Counted from the stretch's first letter, positions 44,889-57,140 are shown. The stretch is 64,000 nucleotides of DNA from Massospora cicadina (GCA_022478985.1 JAKSZP010018556.1:1-64000), one strand, 5' to 3'. The notes: a model not told the origin generated them from the sequence alone. Program-made: numbers and translations.

Positions 44889-47800
44889 TCAGCGACGCAG
44901 TGGGAGATATCCAAACATCCACGCTTGAAAGTGGTCCACCAAATGAGACCGGAATCTGTGGACAGCTTCTGGGAGGGTGGGGATGGAGCCAGCGATGGCA
45001 TCCAAAACAATCATGTGGATAGTCCACATGGCAATTGCAACCACCAGAGCACGGAGGGAGGGTGGAAGGGGGGAGGCCATTGATGAAGCAAACATATCTC
45101 TTGACAGACTGAAGGGATGCGTTTGATCCTGGCCTAGCAGACGTTGGACTTCGCGCCATATCACTTTAGAGGTGGGGCACTTCTCCAGGCGGTGGAACAG
45201 CGTTCCATACTGGCCACACATGACACAAGATGAGTGTAAAGCGTTAGAGCGCTCAGCTGTATGATACACCCGCCTCAGGCAGCGCCACACATGGGAGCGG
45301 TCTTGAGGCTTCAACAGAGGATGGTGTGCGTATATCCAGATAGTCTTTTGGGTCTCAGTGGAATAAGGGATGTTCATCATGTCCAGGTAGTCCACCCTGG
45401 ATAGGACTTGGGGTCGAATGGGGATCACGCCATCATGGATGGGTAGCCTGTACCTCTTGTGTGAACTGATAAGAGGGGCAGCCTCTTTGGGTTGTATGTC
45501 CACAAATACGAATTCTCCACTCTGCGCTTCGCATGGAGAGTTGGATTCGTTTGTAGTGGGTTTTGGTCCCATGAGGACCTGTGGCCGATGTGTGTGATGC
45601 GAGGTAATTCATCAGGGAGTGGGGGTTTGATGGATTGTTGAGGCCCAAGGCTCAGGGAGAAGTTGGAGCAGGCCGCGCAGGACCAGTGTTGGGATGGGAG
45701 TGTAGGAGTGGTGATGGCCGCGATCCAGGTGCCCAGGATCTTGGCAGCATGGGCTTTGAAGTCAAGCAGGCCCATGCCACCTTGATGATGAGGGCCAAAC
45801 ATGACCTCTAGCCGTACTGGTGGAGGGCGGCCTGACTAAAGCCAACCTTGTAGCAAAGCATACAGGGATTTGAAGAAGCTTGGGGAGAAGGGGATGGCGT
45901 GGGCTCTGAAACAGACTTTATATAGGAGCATAGAGTTGGCAAGAACAACCCTGCCAGTGAGGGTAGTAGGGTGGGCTCTGAGAGAGGCGATTCGCTTCGT
46001 CACGTTGTCCAGTATATACGGCACTCCATTACTGCTGACGCGTATCCGCCTGCCTCCATCCACATGCCCAGATGGCGCACCGGTCCTATGGTAGGATGTG
46101 GCACAAAGGGGAGCACCAGTGGAGCGGTGTGTGTTGAGTTAGTAAGGCGTGGACGTGGGCGAGCAGATGGGCTGGGTTGGGAACTACTTGCTGGGGCCCA
46201 GCAGTTCTGAAACTGACCAAGGAGGAATATTTTGGTTTTGGAGGCATTCAGTGCCACATTGCTTACCCGGGAATATTCCTGGATGAGGGCTTCAAGCGCG
46301 TGTGCATCTTTATTATTAGACACCCCCGCCATGCAGTCATCTGCAAATGCCATCATCTTGACTGGGGTTTGGCCTGGCACATAGACCCCAGTGAGGTGGG
46401 CATTCATATTTCGCAGTAGTGGGTCAAGGCTGAAGTTGTATAAGAGTGGGCTGAGGGGGTCCCCTTGTTGCAGGCCCCTTTGAGGGCGGACTACTTCCAT
46501 TAAGAAGCCTGGGCCACGCACTGCCATTTTCGCAGATTCCGTGAGCAGCATCACCCAGTTTATGAAGCGGGGGGGTAGGCGGAATTGATGGAGGCAGGCC
46601 CTTAGGTATTCCCAGTTTACTCTATAATAGGTCTTCTGTTGGTCCAAGAATACAAGTGCCCCAGAGGCTGTGGACTGACACACATTAGCCACAGAGTGCA
46701 CGTTATCCCAAATTGACCTTCTGGGGATGAAACCAAATTGTTCTGGGGAGATGGTGGCAGATGCTACAGTCCCTAAACGGTTAGTCATGATTTTTGTTAA
46801 AATTTTGGTGTCTGTGTCTGTTAGAGAAATGGGGCGCCAGTTGGCTAAGTCAAGCTTATCCTCTTTCTTGAAGAGTGTGACAGTAAAGGCCTCATGTCCT
46901 CCTGGTAGGAGGCGCGTTTCCAACAGGCTTTGGTTGAGTGAGGCTAGCAGCAATGGGGATATATATTTGAAATATTTTTTGTAGAACTCATATGGAATGC
47001 CATCTGGGCCTGGGCATTTTCAGTTTGGCGCACCACGAATGGCTGTCCATAATTCGTTTGGAGTAATTAAATTCATTATTTCTGGGTATCAGAAAATGGT
47101 GCAGATATGAGCTCGGTCAAGAAATTCTGCCATTTCGGCCAGCTGAATTGGTTCAGCTCAATATAACTCGGAGTAATATCTTTACATTTCGATTGCCACT
47201 TCAGCAGGTATATCCACAATGTAATTATCCGATCTTCACACCTGTGTGCAGGCCACACTCTGGCATGGTGCGAAATTTTTTTTAAAGAAGTATGCAGTGC
47301 ACTTGTCGCCTTTAGTGATGTGTGTGGCCCTGTATTGGACACAAACCCGATGTTTGTGTTGCCTTTCAAGTGCGTTGAGGTGGGCAGCTGCCTCCGCCCA
47401 CTTCTGGCCCCATGCAGGGCCATATCCTGTGGCTGGAATATTGGGCTCCAAGTGGGCCAATTCTGCCAGCACGTGCGAGATAACCACCAATGTGGCTCGT
47501 GAGCGTCTGGAGGAGAGATGGCAATAGTGGCGGATGGTGTCTTCTTTGAAAGTTGCCCATGTGGAAATGGGGTCCGCACAAAACGGTGCAAAAAATGATT
47601 TTGCCAAAGTTACCTCTTCCACCCACATGGAAAATCCTGTCAACGCGAACTCAGGGGGGGGCAGATTTTGCACCAATGTGGGGCCTTTGCAACTGTGACG
47701 GGTAAGTGGTATGTTATTGAGACCAGTTGGTGGTCAGAGAATTCCATTTTCATTGTTTTGAAGTGGGAGATGTGGGGTTAAAATTTCGCCAGCGTTAGAA

Positions 47801-48425
47801 TAAGGTCGATGTGGGTCATGGACCTTAATTGGCCATTGTGGACGTGGGGATGCATCATGTTTTTGAACAGTGGGGCATGTCGCGGCAGCACATCCATTAA
47901 CCCAAGGGTAGCTTTTAGAACGCATAGTTCTACGTGACCCTGTGGGGCATGGGGTGAGGGCGGCCACTGGTCCATTGGTGAGGTTAGCCAACAGTTCATG
48001 TCACCAACTAGGAAAGAATCGGGGGGTAGCGGGAGGGATTTGACTGATGAGAAAAATTCCCGACGCTTGTGTGCACCGTTTGGGGCATAAATGTTGACAA
48101 TTGTGTGTGCAACGTCAGCCCATGAGAAGGTGACAACGAGCACTCGGCCATTTAGGAATGTTTCTGAGGATGTGAATTTGAAAAAATCATTTTTCTGAAT
48201 TAGCACCCCACAGTGCTTCGACCAAAAGGATAGGGATGGGAGGAGCATTGTTCTCCAAGCTTCCTCAGAACCTTGTGGACAGTGGGACTCCTGGATAGCC
48301 AGGATATCCATGGGTAAATTGTTTTGTAAAAAACTCAGTTTCCTAGCTTGGGATGGGGAGGCCTTGAGTCCAGCGATATTCAGCATCCCTAGGTGAAGGT
48401 TTCCCCCATCGCACCTTAGGTGCAA
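44889..48425 (-). pseudogene. LINE 2 ORF2 (endonuclease, RT, C-terminal Cys/His motif)
   Basis: The endonuclease (48425-47778, 215 codons open) has LNIAGLKASPSQARKLSFL, DILAIQESHC, TIVNIYAPNGAHKRRE, LVGDMNCW and THIDLILTL, the expected catalytic blocks. RT (46953-46000, 317 codons open) has NWRPISLTDTDTKILTK, FGFIPRRSIWDN, LVFLDQQKTYYRV (usually KAYDRV, so the Asp is lost), GLQQGDPLSPLLYNFSLDP and an intact MAFADDC. The C-terminal region (45802-44889) contains CVMCGQYGTLFHRLEKC and HFQAWMFGYL. Frames change near 47700, 47000, 46030 and 45550. Confidence 0.85.
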
Positions 48426-48711
48426 GGGGGTGGGCCCCTGGGCCCACCAGCCTCTTCAAGGTCCCCACGGGCTTTCATAGCAGCATGGGTGTTAGCAGCA
48501 ACGCTATTGGGGTTTTTGTTAATTTTTGGAAAGAGTCGCATTGGCTTTGGCCTTTGCTTTTTGTTTTCCTGACATCTAACGAATTTTTTGCGGTGCAGAT
48601 AAGTTCAGTGCACTGTCAAGTGGGGCAAAAAAATTTTCACAGTTGGGATAGGTCCCAAGTCAGTTTTGACTGGAGCTTGGGTACAACGATTGGGTGAGAT
48701 CGAATCTCCCA

Positions 48712-49826
48712 TCAGATCCTCAGATTGAGTGGCCTGCTCGGCATGGGCCTCCCAATCTGATTGGGTGATGGTTTCGAAGTCACTTCTGCCACAAAGGTCT
48801 CCATGTCCTCCTGGCGTTGTGAGTGTGGGATGGTGGTGGTAGCCTTGGCCGCTTCCTTGGCTGTGGCCCTATGGGCCTGCTTAGCCTTCTTCCACTCCTG
48901 CGGGGAGATGGGCTTTACCAATAGGTAACAGCCTTGTGCTCCCCACGGGAAAGCCTCCTTGGTGCTTGTGGTTGGTTTGTAGTGCGCCTCTCCACTGACC
49001 ATGGCCGCCGAGGGGTGCTCTTGGAATGTGATGCCCTCCTTGATGGGGTATGCGTGCGCCTTATGGCTGAATGCATCACAGTGGGTGCAAATGGGGGGCG
49101 CGCTGTCCACGGTTACCCAGAATGGGTGGGTGGTATGCCCTTCAATATTGATATATGTGGAGTGCGGGATCTGGTTTAGGTCCTTCGCGATCTCCTCAGT
49201 TGGGGTCAGAACTGCGATGGCTTTGCCAGTGCACAGGTGTGGCATCAGCGTGAAATGTTGCATTTCAAGAGATTGTATTCCGCTGTATATAGTGAGACCA
49301 TCTTTCAGGTGTTGCTCCAAAATGTCACGTTTTACCATAGTAGGCAAAAAGTCAAACGTGAGGAAAATTTGGTTTGATTTCATCCATCTGGTGCATTTGG
49401 TTTTGATGACCCATTGCCCTTCAGGGAGTTCGACCACTATGCGCACCACTGCAGCCTCATCTGCTGCTATTTTGCTTTCGAAACCTAGGTCCAGCCAACC
49501 ATGTGACATAGAGTGAGGTGCAACATACACCACGGTTGGGAAAATTTTGTGTACATCTTCACAAAATCTTTCCTATAAGGCCGTTTTTTGGATGTCCAGA
49601 AACACACGGACTCTGAATTCCATCGACAAAAGTGGCTGGGAGTGTGGCGTGTTGATGTACTGGTTGCATCGTGCTTGCCACGTGAGTATCTCCGGGGAAA
49701 TTGTGACCACCGGTTTTTAAGATTTTTTTCTATTCCATTGGATTCTCCGGGGCGTTTTTGAACGTTAGAGGCCGCGGGCCTTCCACCTGCTCCTCTTGCC
49801 TTGCTTGCCCAACTGCTCCCAGACAT
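48712..49826 (-). pseudogene. LINE 2 ORF1
   Basis: It starts at the ATG at 49826 (MSGSSWASKARGAGGRP, basic N-terminus). One frameshift near 49530 joins it to a 273-codon open frame ending at 48712. The RRM-like region has SHGWLDLGFESKIAADEAAV, FLTFDFLPTM and LCTGKAIAVLTPTEE. The zinc knuckle reads CTHCDAFSHKAHAYP (last Cys to Tyr). A Lys/Ala-rich tail follows. It is homologous to LINE 1 ORF1 and more distantly to LINE 3 ORF1. Confidence 0.8.
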
Positions 49827-49922
49827 GGGCGCAGACTAATCTCCTCTGTGAGATTATCAAACTAGATTTAGTCTTGAATTGAATAGGTTGCAAAAGTGTT
49901 TGCAACGAGAAAGAAAAGTAAC

Positions 49923-50115
49923 CCCTTAAAATTATTTTAAATACTAGATAGTCAAAGGTCAAGCAGGATCATCTTTCCTTTATTGCGTGCTTAATAAAAA
50001 TCAAAAAAATCCAATTTTTACTAACGCATTTTATTTAAATCTTTATTTTATTAAAAGATTTGTGGAAACCAGCTAGTGGAAAGCACCAGTGAGCAAAAAT
50101 AAGCTGGTTTCCACA
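49923..50115 (+). repeat. 5' LTR of element E, right part
   Basis: Matches the end of the 3' LTR (ACTAGATAGTCAAAGGTCAA; GGAAACCAGCT; AAGCTGGTTTCCACA). The LTR ends at 50115. Confidence 0.92.
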
Positions 50116-50118
50116 AAA

Positions 50119-50136
50119 TGGTGCTCACTACAGGAA
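50119..50136 (+). promoter_or_regulatory. Primer-binding site of element E
   Basis: TGGTGCTCACTACAGGAA, 16 of 18 bases as in H, G and C, three bases after the LTR. Confidence 0.8.
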
Positions 50137-50149
50137 ATCCCTATATACA

Positions 50150-51140
50150 AGAATCATTGCTTTTGAGGAGCAACTTGCCAACGCCTTATCCCATCTTAAG
50201 GAGCTTGAACAGCGCCCTTACTTTTTCCCCCTTAAGAAAAATTCACTCCTGGCGAAGGAAACATCCAATCTTTCCTGTATGTTTATGAAGCTGCCATGTG
50301 TGGCTCAACTGATACACAAAAGTTCAGTACATCCTTCCTGTTTAAGCCGCCTAGCACAAGAAATGATAGTTTCTTACCTGAACCCTTCTCTCAATTGGGT
50401 AGAAGTGAAGGAGGCTCTTGTGGCTGAATTCGGATTCAAGCAGATTCTACTCAGAGAAAAACTGGCCTTTATGCGCCTTAGCATGTATGAGGATTAACCA
50501 CTCCTTGCCTTTGCTGTGCGGTTTTACTCACTGCGCAAGGTTAAAACCTCTAACATGATCACCCTGGATGATGCTATCGCTGCCCTGTTAACTTGTTAGC
50601 TTCTCAGCTTTCTCTAGCTAGGCATATAATCTCAGTGAAACGCTCATCTATCAAAATATCCGTGATTTAAAAGAGGCGTTAATAGATGTTGCTGATTTCC
50701 ATTCATGTGCCACAAACAATAAAGATTATATGATACCTCCAGCTCTCACTATTGAGGAGTTACCACAAGATGATCATTTGAGACCTGCTCCCTCTGCGCA
50801 ACCTAAAGAAGGCTACCACTCCTTCATATGAATCAAAACCCTGTAAAGGTAGTAACAATCATCCCGTCCACACCAGCTCACTAAAGCTGCTGTGCCTACC
50901 CTCCAGCTAAGCTGGTAAGAGCGTACCCTAAGGCTATTCAATCTCCTGTGGCCATCTCTTCTACCTCCATCATTGCCTTGCCAGTTGTTGAGAATACCTT
51001 TGGGTACGAATATGAGGAGTTATGATGATTTTGGCTACTATTTACTTGGAGCCCCTGCAGAGGTAGAGGTTCCTGATCACCTGAACGTTGGAGGAGTAGA
51101 CGAGACCACCATCCCTGAGAAACGTACCTCAGTCAAATAC
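50150..51140 (+). pseudogene. E gag
   Basis: Decayed gag. AFEEQLANALSHLKELEQ-like sequence near 50163 and KFTPGEGNIQSFLYVYEAA near 50239 correspond to the G start and PGEG motif. Later pieces (50399-50497, VEVKEALVAEFGFKQILL) match the gag core. A Pro/Ser-rich linker (about 50790-50990) follows, then the conserved pre-protease stretch near 51040. Stops break every segment. Confidence 0.7.
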
Positions 51141-51196
51141 TAGGGTGTCCACAAGTGATTGACACTGCCAGCGATGGTGATTAATTCTTAGCTGGA

Positions 51197-54100
51197 TTGA
51201 TTCAACCTTTTCAGAGTGTTCATCCCTTACAAACCATCATGAATAACTACCCTGAGACTGCTAAAAAACTCACCTCCACCTTACGGCTCAAGGAGGGTTT
51301 TAGCTTTGTCGCCCTAACTGGAGGGACTCTCACTAAGGTTGAAGTAGTCATTCAAAAGGTCCGTATCTTGGCCATCTTGGACACTGGCTCTCCAGTCAAC
51401 GTGATCTCCACTAAACAAGAAGAAGAGTTAGCGCCTGACTTGGGTACACGCAGAGTTTGGAACTGCTAGCCCCAACAATACCCGGGCTATTGGGGCCTAC
51501 TATTCCCTTCCCATTCGAGTTGGGAAGCTTATTTTATCAGCCCCTGCTGTGGCTTTAGATAATAACGCATATGATATGCTCATCAGCACTCAGTTTATGA
51601 TTGAGTATGTGGGAATAATCAACCTGAAGAAAGGGATCCTCACATTAAACAACTACAAAGTCCCGTTAGTCTTAACAAATAAAGTATTTAATAAGCACAA
51701 ATATTCTTGCTTGGTTAAATACCCCTACACAGCAATACCTTTATCTTATACCACTTCTGGGAGACACACAAAGAAATTGCCTGATTCAGTGGAGGCTAGT
51801 GACGGTATCCCTTTTTATGCTGCAGATGAGGTTGTGATCAATCCTGGTGAACAATAAGTGGTTGACACAAAAGTCACTCTCATATTCCACACCACTGTTT
51901 GTTACATCTCGTTAGTATTGAGGGCGTCAGTCCTTTGGAGCTTCAGGTATTGCCTGGCATTCTTGGCCCTGCTTATCAAAGGTCATTACTTTTCTATTGG
52001 GGAACCTCACCTCAAAGGAAATAGTTGTAAAAAAACACCAGGAGATTGACAGAGGATTGTTAGTCCCTGTGGAAGACATTGAACAGATTCACTCCATTGG
52101 CTCCATGATGGATATGGGCCTGCCAACGGATAACCTGGTGTGTACCTTTCCCAATGTCCATATTTCAGACGAGCTGACCCCAGATGAGCTGGAAAAAGTT
52201 CATACTCCTTTTGATGAATATAGTGATATATTCTTTAAATCAGATAACGATTATGGTCACATGAAGGGCTGGTGCCACTCCATTGATGTGGGTGATGCCC
52301 ATACCATTTGGTCAAACTACCGCAAGTCCAAGGTGGAGTAACAACAAATGAAGACAGAACTTCAGCAGTTACTCGATGCGGGGTTGTTAGTTCCTTCACA
52401 AAGCCCCTGGTCTTCCCCTCTCTTGCTAATAAAAAGGAAGAATGGAGGACATTGGATAGTCATGGATTACCGCAGGTTAAATAGCCTCACAAAAAAGGAT
52501 AGCTATCCTCTTCCTCATATTGACGACGCCTTGGCCCAACTCTTGGGCTCTAATTTCTTTTCTGCCATGGACTTAGCTAACGGCTATTGGAAAATGGACC
52601 TTTCTTCTCAAGATCAGGAGAAATGCGCTCTTATCTGTAGTGAGGGTCTCTTCCAACCCACACGATTACCTCAAAGGGTTGTGCAACGCACCTGCCTCTT
52701 TCCAGCATGCAATGAATCACATCTTATGGGACCTCAAGTTGACTTGTGTCATCATCTATCTTGATGACATCACGGTGTTCTCAAAACCTTTAATGAACAT
52801 CTTGATCACTTGAAAAGGTGTTTCAATGTTACGTCAGTCTAATATAAAGTTGAAGCCCTCCAGAGTGTACCTTCTTCCAAAGGAAATTGTATTTCCTTAG
52901 CCACTCCATTTCACAAGAAGGAATTCAGCCCATGCAGGATAAGGTCAAAGCCATCTCAAAGATGCCGGCTCCTAAAAATCTACAGGATATTTAGGTATTT
53001 CTAGGAGTGATGGGGTATTATCATCAGTTCATCCTAAGTTCGCTCAACTCAATGAGCCCTTTGTCCGACTACTAACCAAGAATACCCCTTTCTATTGGGG
53101 TGCTTTAACAAAACGCTGCTTTTGAGACGATGAAGCAACTAAAGCAGCAAAGTCCTATTCTGTGGCACCAATTATAATAAACCTTTCATCTTGTTTACTG
53201 AAGCCTCCAGACTATGCCGTTGGGGTCATCTTGGCCCAGTTGGATGAAAAAGGTGTAGATAATCCTGTATCTTACTTTAGTAAGATGCTGTCAAAAGAGA
53301 TGAACGTAACTAAAGTGTCATGGAGAAGGAGTGCCTTGATGCTCTGTTAGTTGTAAAGAACTATAGACTCTTCCTCTATGGAACTACCTTCACTGTATTT
53401 ATTGACCACGCATCTCTAAAGTGGTTACAGAACAGGAATGATCCTACTGGATAGTTAGCTCGCTGGACTCTAAAGCTCCAGCCTTATGACATGAAGATCG
53501 AACACTGTGCTGGAACCTGTCACTTAAATGTTGATGGGTTGACTCAGCTACCAGTCCTTCCACTTGGATAATAGTGAGGCGGAGAGGTTACATGACCTTT
53601 TAATGACCCCAAATGATTGGGAGGATGAGGATAATCCTGTTCAAAAGATTTTAACCCGGCACTCCTGTAACACTAGAGAGTTGAAGATGGGAAGCTGTAT
53701 TAGCAGGTGAGGACAAAGTGGCTACCTTACCTTCGACCATCAGAACGTTTATCTGCTTTCTTAGAAGCACATTCTACCCTAGGTCATGGAGGGGCAAGAA
53801 AAACCTACGAATGGATAAAGGATCGGTTCTAATGGGATAGAATGATAAAATCTATCGTTGATGTTTTGGAAGCCTGCCTTACTTGTAAATAGCAATATGG
53901 TTTCAAGTCAAGATACCAATATCAACCAAAAACCCCTCAACAGCCATTCCACACCATCAGCTTAGATGTAATGGGTCCCCTTCCTCAGTCTACTAGTGGA
54001 AACAGATTTATCTTAGTAGCTATTGACCACTTCACTAAGTGGGTTGAAGCCGTGGCTCTTCCTGCTCAAACAGCTAAGGACAATGCCACCTTCTTACATC

Positions 54101-54770
54101 AACACATTTTCACCCATCACGGTTGCCTCAAGCACTACTCTGCGATAATGGTAAGAGCTTCACCTCCAGAGTAGTCAAACTTCTGGCCACTTCTATGGGA
54201 GAACAACAACTCTTCTCAGCTCCATATAACCCCTCCACTAATGGAACAGTGGAAAGAGCAAATGGAACATTGGTTTTCATTCTGCGAAAGCTGGCCTCAT
54301 CTGATCCTCTTCACTGGGATCAATATTTGCATAGTGCTCTTATGGCATACCGGATCAGCTATCAAGGATTTTGAAAATGTCTCCATTCCGTGTCTTGTAT
54401 GGATGGGAACAAGGCATACCTGCCCTATAAGCTAAGCATGTATTCTCTTCTACAGTTGAGGAACCAGATAAAGTTATGAGAAGATTGGCTCAACGCATAA
54501 TTCAACTCCAATATGAAGTTATGACCAACTTAGCCAAAACAGTAACAAAAGAAAGGGCATGCTGCAAATAAGTCCTGAACGCCCTTACCCACTTTACAAG
54601 TTTCTGACATGATGCTGTACTACCATAACTGCATCACCCCTAAGAAGAGGTAAACTTGGAACAATCTGGGAGGGTCCTTTTACCATCATCTACAAGAGAA
54701 GAACTGAGTACTCTGTCAAAAATCTAGCTACTGGTATCACTATTAATCGCGTATGTGGACATTTCCTTTG
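51197..54770 (+). pseudogene. E pol: protease, RT, RNase H and integrase
   Basis: Protease (51197-51469) has an intact AILDTGSPVNVISTK; its second part is open at 51549-51857. RT (52348-52764) has MKTELQQLLDAGLLVPSQSP, HWIVMDYRRLNSLTKKDSYP and [15 protein letters not shown]; after a frameshift [12 protein letters not shown] is intact near 52745. RNase H runs about 53160-53590. The integrase zinc region (about 53766-53895) has EAHSTLGHGGARKT and ACLTCK. The core has TISLDVMGPLPQST, LLCDNGKSF and NGTVERANGTL, so all three catalytic acidic residues remain. At least six frameshifts or stops separate the parts. Confidence 0.88.
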
Positions 54771-54793
54771 ACCCCTACTCGCCCCCCAACGTT

Positions 54794-54807
54794 CTTGAGG
54801 GGGGTGT
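54794..54807 (+). promoter_or_regulatory. Polypurine tract of element E
   Basis: CTTGAGGGGGGTGT directly before the 3' LTR. Confidence 0.8.
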
Positions 54808-55566
54808 TGTCAGACATTTACCTTTGCAGACTAAAAATAAGTATGCTGTAGGTCAAGTTCCACCAAAAAAGGGATATATTGGCCATTTGCAATATTTTAA
54901 TGTCATTGAGAGTTCATTTATTAGAAATAAAAATGAGGAAGTTGAGGAAATTGGCCAAAAGTCCCTGGCAGATTCTCAGTGGGAACCCCGTTAATCAGGG
55001 AAAACCCAGTTTGAAACCTGTATAGGCACTTGTAAAAATGGCTGGTTGGATTACTCCAACTTCACCACAGACTTCAGGTTTACCCTTGGAAGGCACACCC
55101 TGACCCCAACGAAGTCCTTCAATGCACCTGCACAGGGACCCCCTTTTATAGGCTTGGTGGGGGTCCCCCAAGAGGCAAGAAATTTCTCAGGTGGTGATTG
55201 GCTCAAGATATAAAAATGTTGCTTTACAGGTACATTTGGGCCAGTCAGAATTCCTCTCCCTTTGCTCCGCTGCCCTGAAACAAGTTCCCAAGTTATGATA
55301 TGTTATTCCTGCATATTTCCTAATTCAGACTCGCATAGGCTATTCTGAACATATTCCCAAATTTCCCCTCAACCCTTAAAATTATTTTAAAAACCAGATA
55401 GTCAAGGTTGAGGCGTATCATTCCTCCTTTATTGCGCGCTTATTAAAAATCAAAAAATCCAATTTTTACTAGCGCATTTTATTTAAATCTTTATTTTATT
55501 ATATAATAGTTGTGGAAACCAGCTGGCGGAAAGCACCAGTGAGCAAAAATAAGCTGGTTTCTCACA
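54808..55566 (+). repeat. 3' LTR of element E
   Basis: 759 bp, TGTCAGACATTTACC to GGTTTCTCACA. It is the uninterrupted reference for the 5' LTR insertions. Confidence 0.93.
55135..55167 (+). promoter_or_regulatory. TATA box within an inverted repeat, E 3' LTR
   Basis: GGGACCCCC and GGGGGTCCC arms enclose TTTTATAGGCTTGG. It is the same layout as in G and H with different paired bases. Confidence 0.5.
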
Positions 55567-55635
55567 TAATAGCTGACACCTGAGGTTTTAAAATCTGTGT
55601 GATAGATTTATGATACTCCTTTAAGTTGATGCAAC

Positions 55636-56312
55636 AGTTCAATCCAGGGGATTGGGTACTCGTTGGTGCTTTTCAGCCTTGGATTTCAACAATTATTTTT
55701 AGGAGAAGTCTCACTCTTTTTTTAGTACTAGATGGTCCCAAGAAGTCTCACTCTTTACTGTGGGAATATATATTTGAGGGATTTCTAGACTAATTATTTA
55801 AAATAATACCATTTTTCATTTTTCATAAAGATTTGGTTTTATAAGTTTTTTATTAAAAGTAATTGGGGGTTCAAGAAGCAAACCCTTAATAATTCTCACT
55901 ACTTAGTAATTAAAGCGATTTGAGTCTCAAAGCAAGTTGACGTGAAATTTTATCATAAGCTTTAACCTAATTAGGAATATGAGTGTTTCACCTATTAGAA
56001 CTCACAAAAATTAGCCTCGCTTCATTGGAACAGCTGAAAGGGTCAATAGCAGGAAAGATGAACCTGTGGGGCAAAGAAGACAATATATTCTAACCAATTT
56101 GATGGCAGGACCTCCAAATGTCTCCCTAATTCCGTCGCAGTGTCAGTGCAAACTGACTACCAATAATCAATCATTTTGGCTGAGGCGAGTGAGTAAACAA
56201 ATAACCCAATTTGAGGGGTTCCACCAAAAATTGGTCGGGTCTTTGGCCAATGTTATTCATATTTACCTCCAAAACACTCTTTTTGCAATATTGGACCTTA
56301 AATTGTCTAACA
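55636..56312 (-). repeat. Solo LTR, minus strand, with a 21-bp LINE insert
   Basis: In minus sense it starts TGTTAGACAATTTAAGG at 56312 and ends near GGATTGAACT at 55636. It is flanked by a perfect GCAAC duplication (55631-55635 and 56313-56317). It matches the solo LTR at 41404 (AGGTCCAATATTGCAA; GGTGGAACCCCTCAAATT). It is strongly decayed. Confidence 0.8.
55720..55740 (-). mobile_element. 21-bp LINE 3-family tail insertion
   Basis: In minus sense TGGGACCATCTAGTACT followed by four or more A. AGAAGTCTCACTCTTT is perfectly duplicated at 55704-55719 and 55741-55756. The inserted bases equal the last 17 bases of LINE 3 plus a short tail. Confidence 0.85.
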
Positions 56313-56543
56313 GCAACTATGGGCAACCCATGATCTAAGACATTTTCACCCATACTATGAACATAGCTGCTTCTTTTTCAGTACAAATGTCATAGTGATA
56401 CCTTATATTATAGATAATAGCTTTATGGAATATTTTGTTAATGCTCAAGGTATATTGAAAATGATGAAATTCATCTACATGGTCAATTTTAGAAATATTA
56501 GATACCATAGAGTATGTCTTTTATCATAGTAATTAATTTGGGC
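56313..56543. other. AT-rich spacer, nothing recognised
   Basis: No LTR ends, repeats or coding motifs were seen here. Confidence 0.4.
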
Positions 56544-57140
56544 CAGTCTTTTTTAGCACAAGTGGTGCCCAATCCAAACGGGGGAGCCACCATGCATCTT
56601 TATTTGCAAATGAGGCAAATAAATTGGATTATTAGAAAACAAAAAGCTTCTAGTATAGCCCCAAGTTATCATCCTAGGAAGTCATATCAGAAGGTGAGGA
56701 AGCTTTATAGAAACTTTTGTCCAGTGCACACTTTAGCTGGTGGACCATGGCGGACAGCATAGGGGTTGGGGCATTAGCGACATGTGGCATTAGGAGGTAT
56801 AATTGGGGATTTTCTTTGTTAATGAGGCTTGCAGTGTCCATCGCCTTAACTCATTGAGCAAGTTGATGATTGGTGAAAATGATGAGAGCATTCACACAAA
56901 TAAAATACTTGATGCGCTAGTGGGTTTGTGGATAGATGGAGTCAAAAAGAGAGGTTTTTGCCATCAATGCAGGCACAGCTCGCACCAAAAAAGAGCTCCT
57001 CAATTTTGTATCTAGCATCCTCATCAAAATCAAGGGGGAGACTTGAGATGGGAATACCCTCAACAAGGGGTTCCATGGACCAATGAAGATATTGGTGGAG
57101 GAGGGTGTTGGCGGGAGCAGCTTCTTCTCTACTGCCATTT
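56544..57140 (-). pseudogene. LINE-tail remnant followed by coding-like sequence of unknown product
   Basis: The left edge (TTTTTTAGCACAAGTGGTG, CCCAATCCAAACGGGGGA) resembles the LINE 3 tail in minus orientation, with about a quarter of bases changed. Upstream on the minus strand, frames look coding. One near 57076-56960 reads EPLVEGIPISSLPLDFDED and EELFFGASCACIDGKNLSF; another near 56852-56690 reads MDTASLINKENPQLYLLMP. I do not recognise either. They may be the 3' part of an old LINE ORF2 of another family, or a relic of a different gene. Confidence 0.3.

Larger units (their letters stand above)
44617..49922 (-). mobile_element. LINE 2: L1-like non-LTR retrotransposon
   Basis: The 5.3-kb minus-strand element is flanked by a ~20-bp duplication, CCCTTAAAATTATTT(T)TAAAT at 44596-44616 and 49923-49942, with one T-run length difference. 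ORF1 is at 49826-48712 and ORF2 at 48425-44889. The 3' end is an A/T-rich tail near 44617-44665 (AATAAATTTAAAATTTAAAA). It is closely related to LINE 1 and inserted in the E 5' LTR. Longer open segments than in LINE 1 suggest it is younger, but it still has several frameshifts. Confidence 0.93.
43977..55566 (+). mobile_element. Ty3/gypsy element E with LINE 2 in its 5' LTR
   Basis: This plus-strand element has a 3' LTR of 759 bp (54808-55566) and a 5' LTR starting at 43977 and ending at 50115, enlarged by LINE 2 and a 47-bp LINE tail. Flanks are TACTA (43972-43976) and TAATA (55567-55571), one mismatch. Without insertions it is about 6.2 kb. It has the best-kept pol of the H/G/E lineage, with intact DTG, MDLA, YLDD and VERANG residues, although frames are broken. 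Confidence 0.93.

Noticed and set aside
49001..49516. Plus-strand frame of 171 codons in LINE 2
   Set aside because: Antisense shadow of LINE 2 ORF1.
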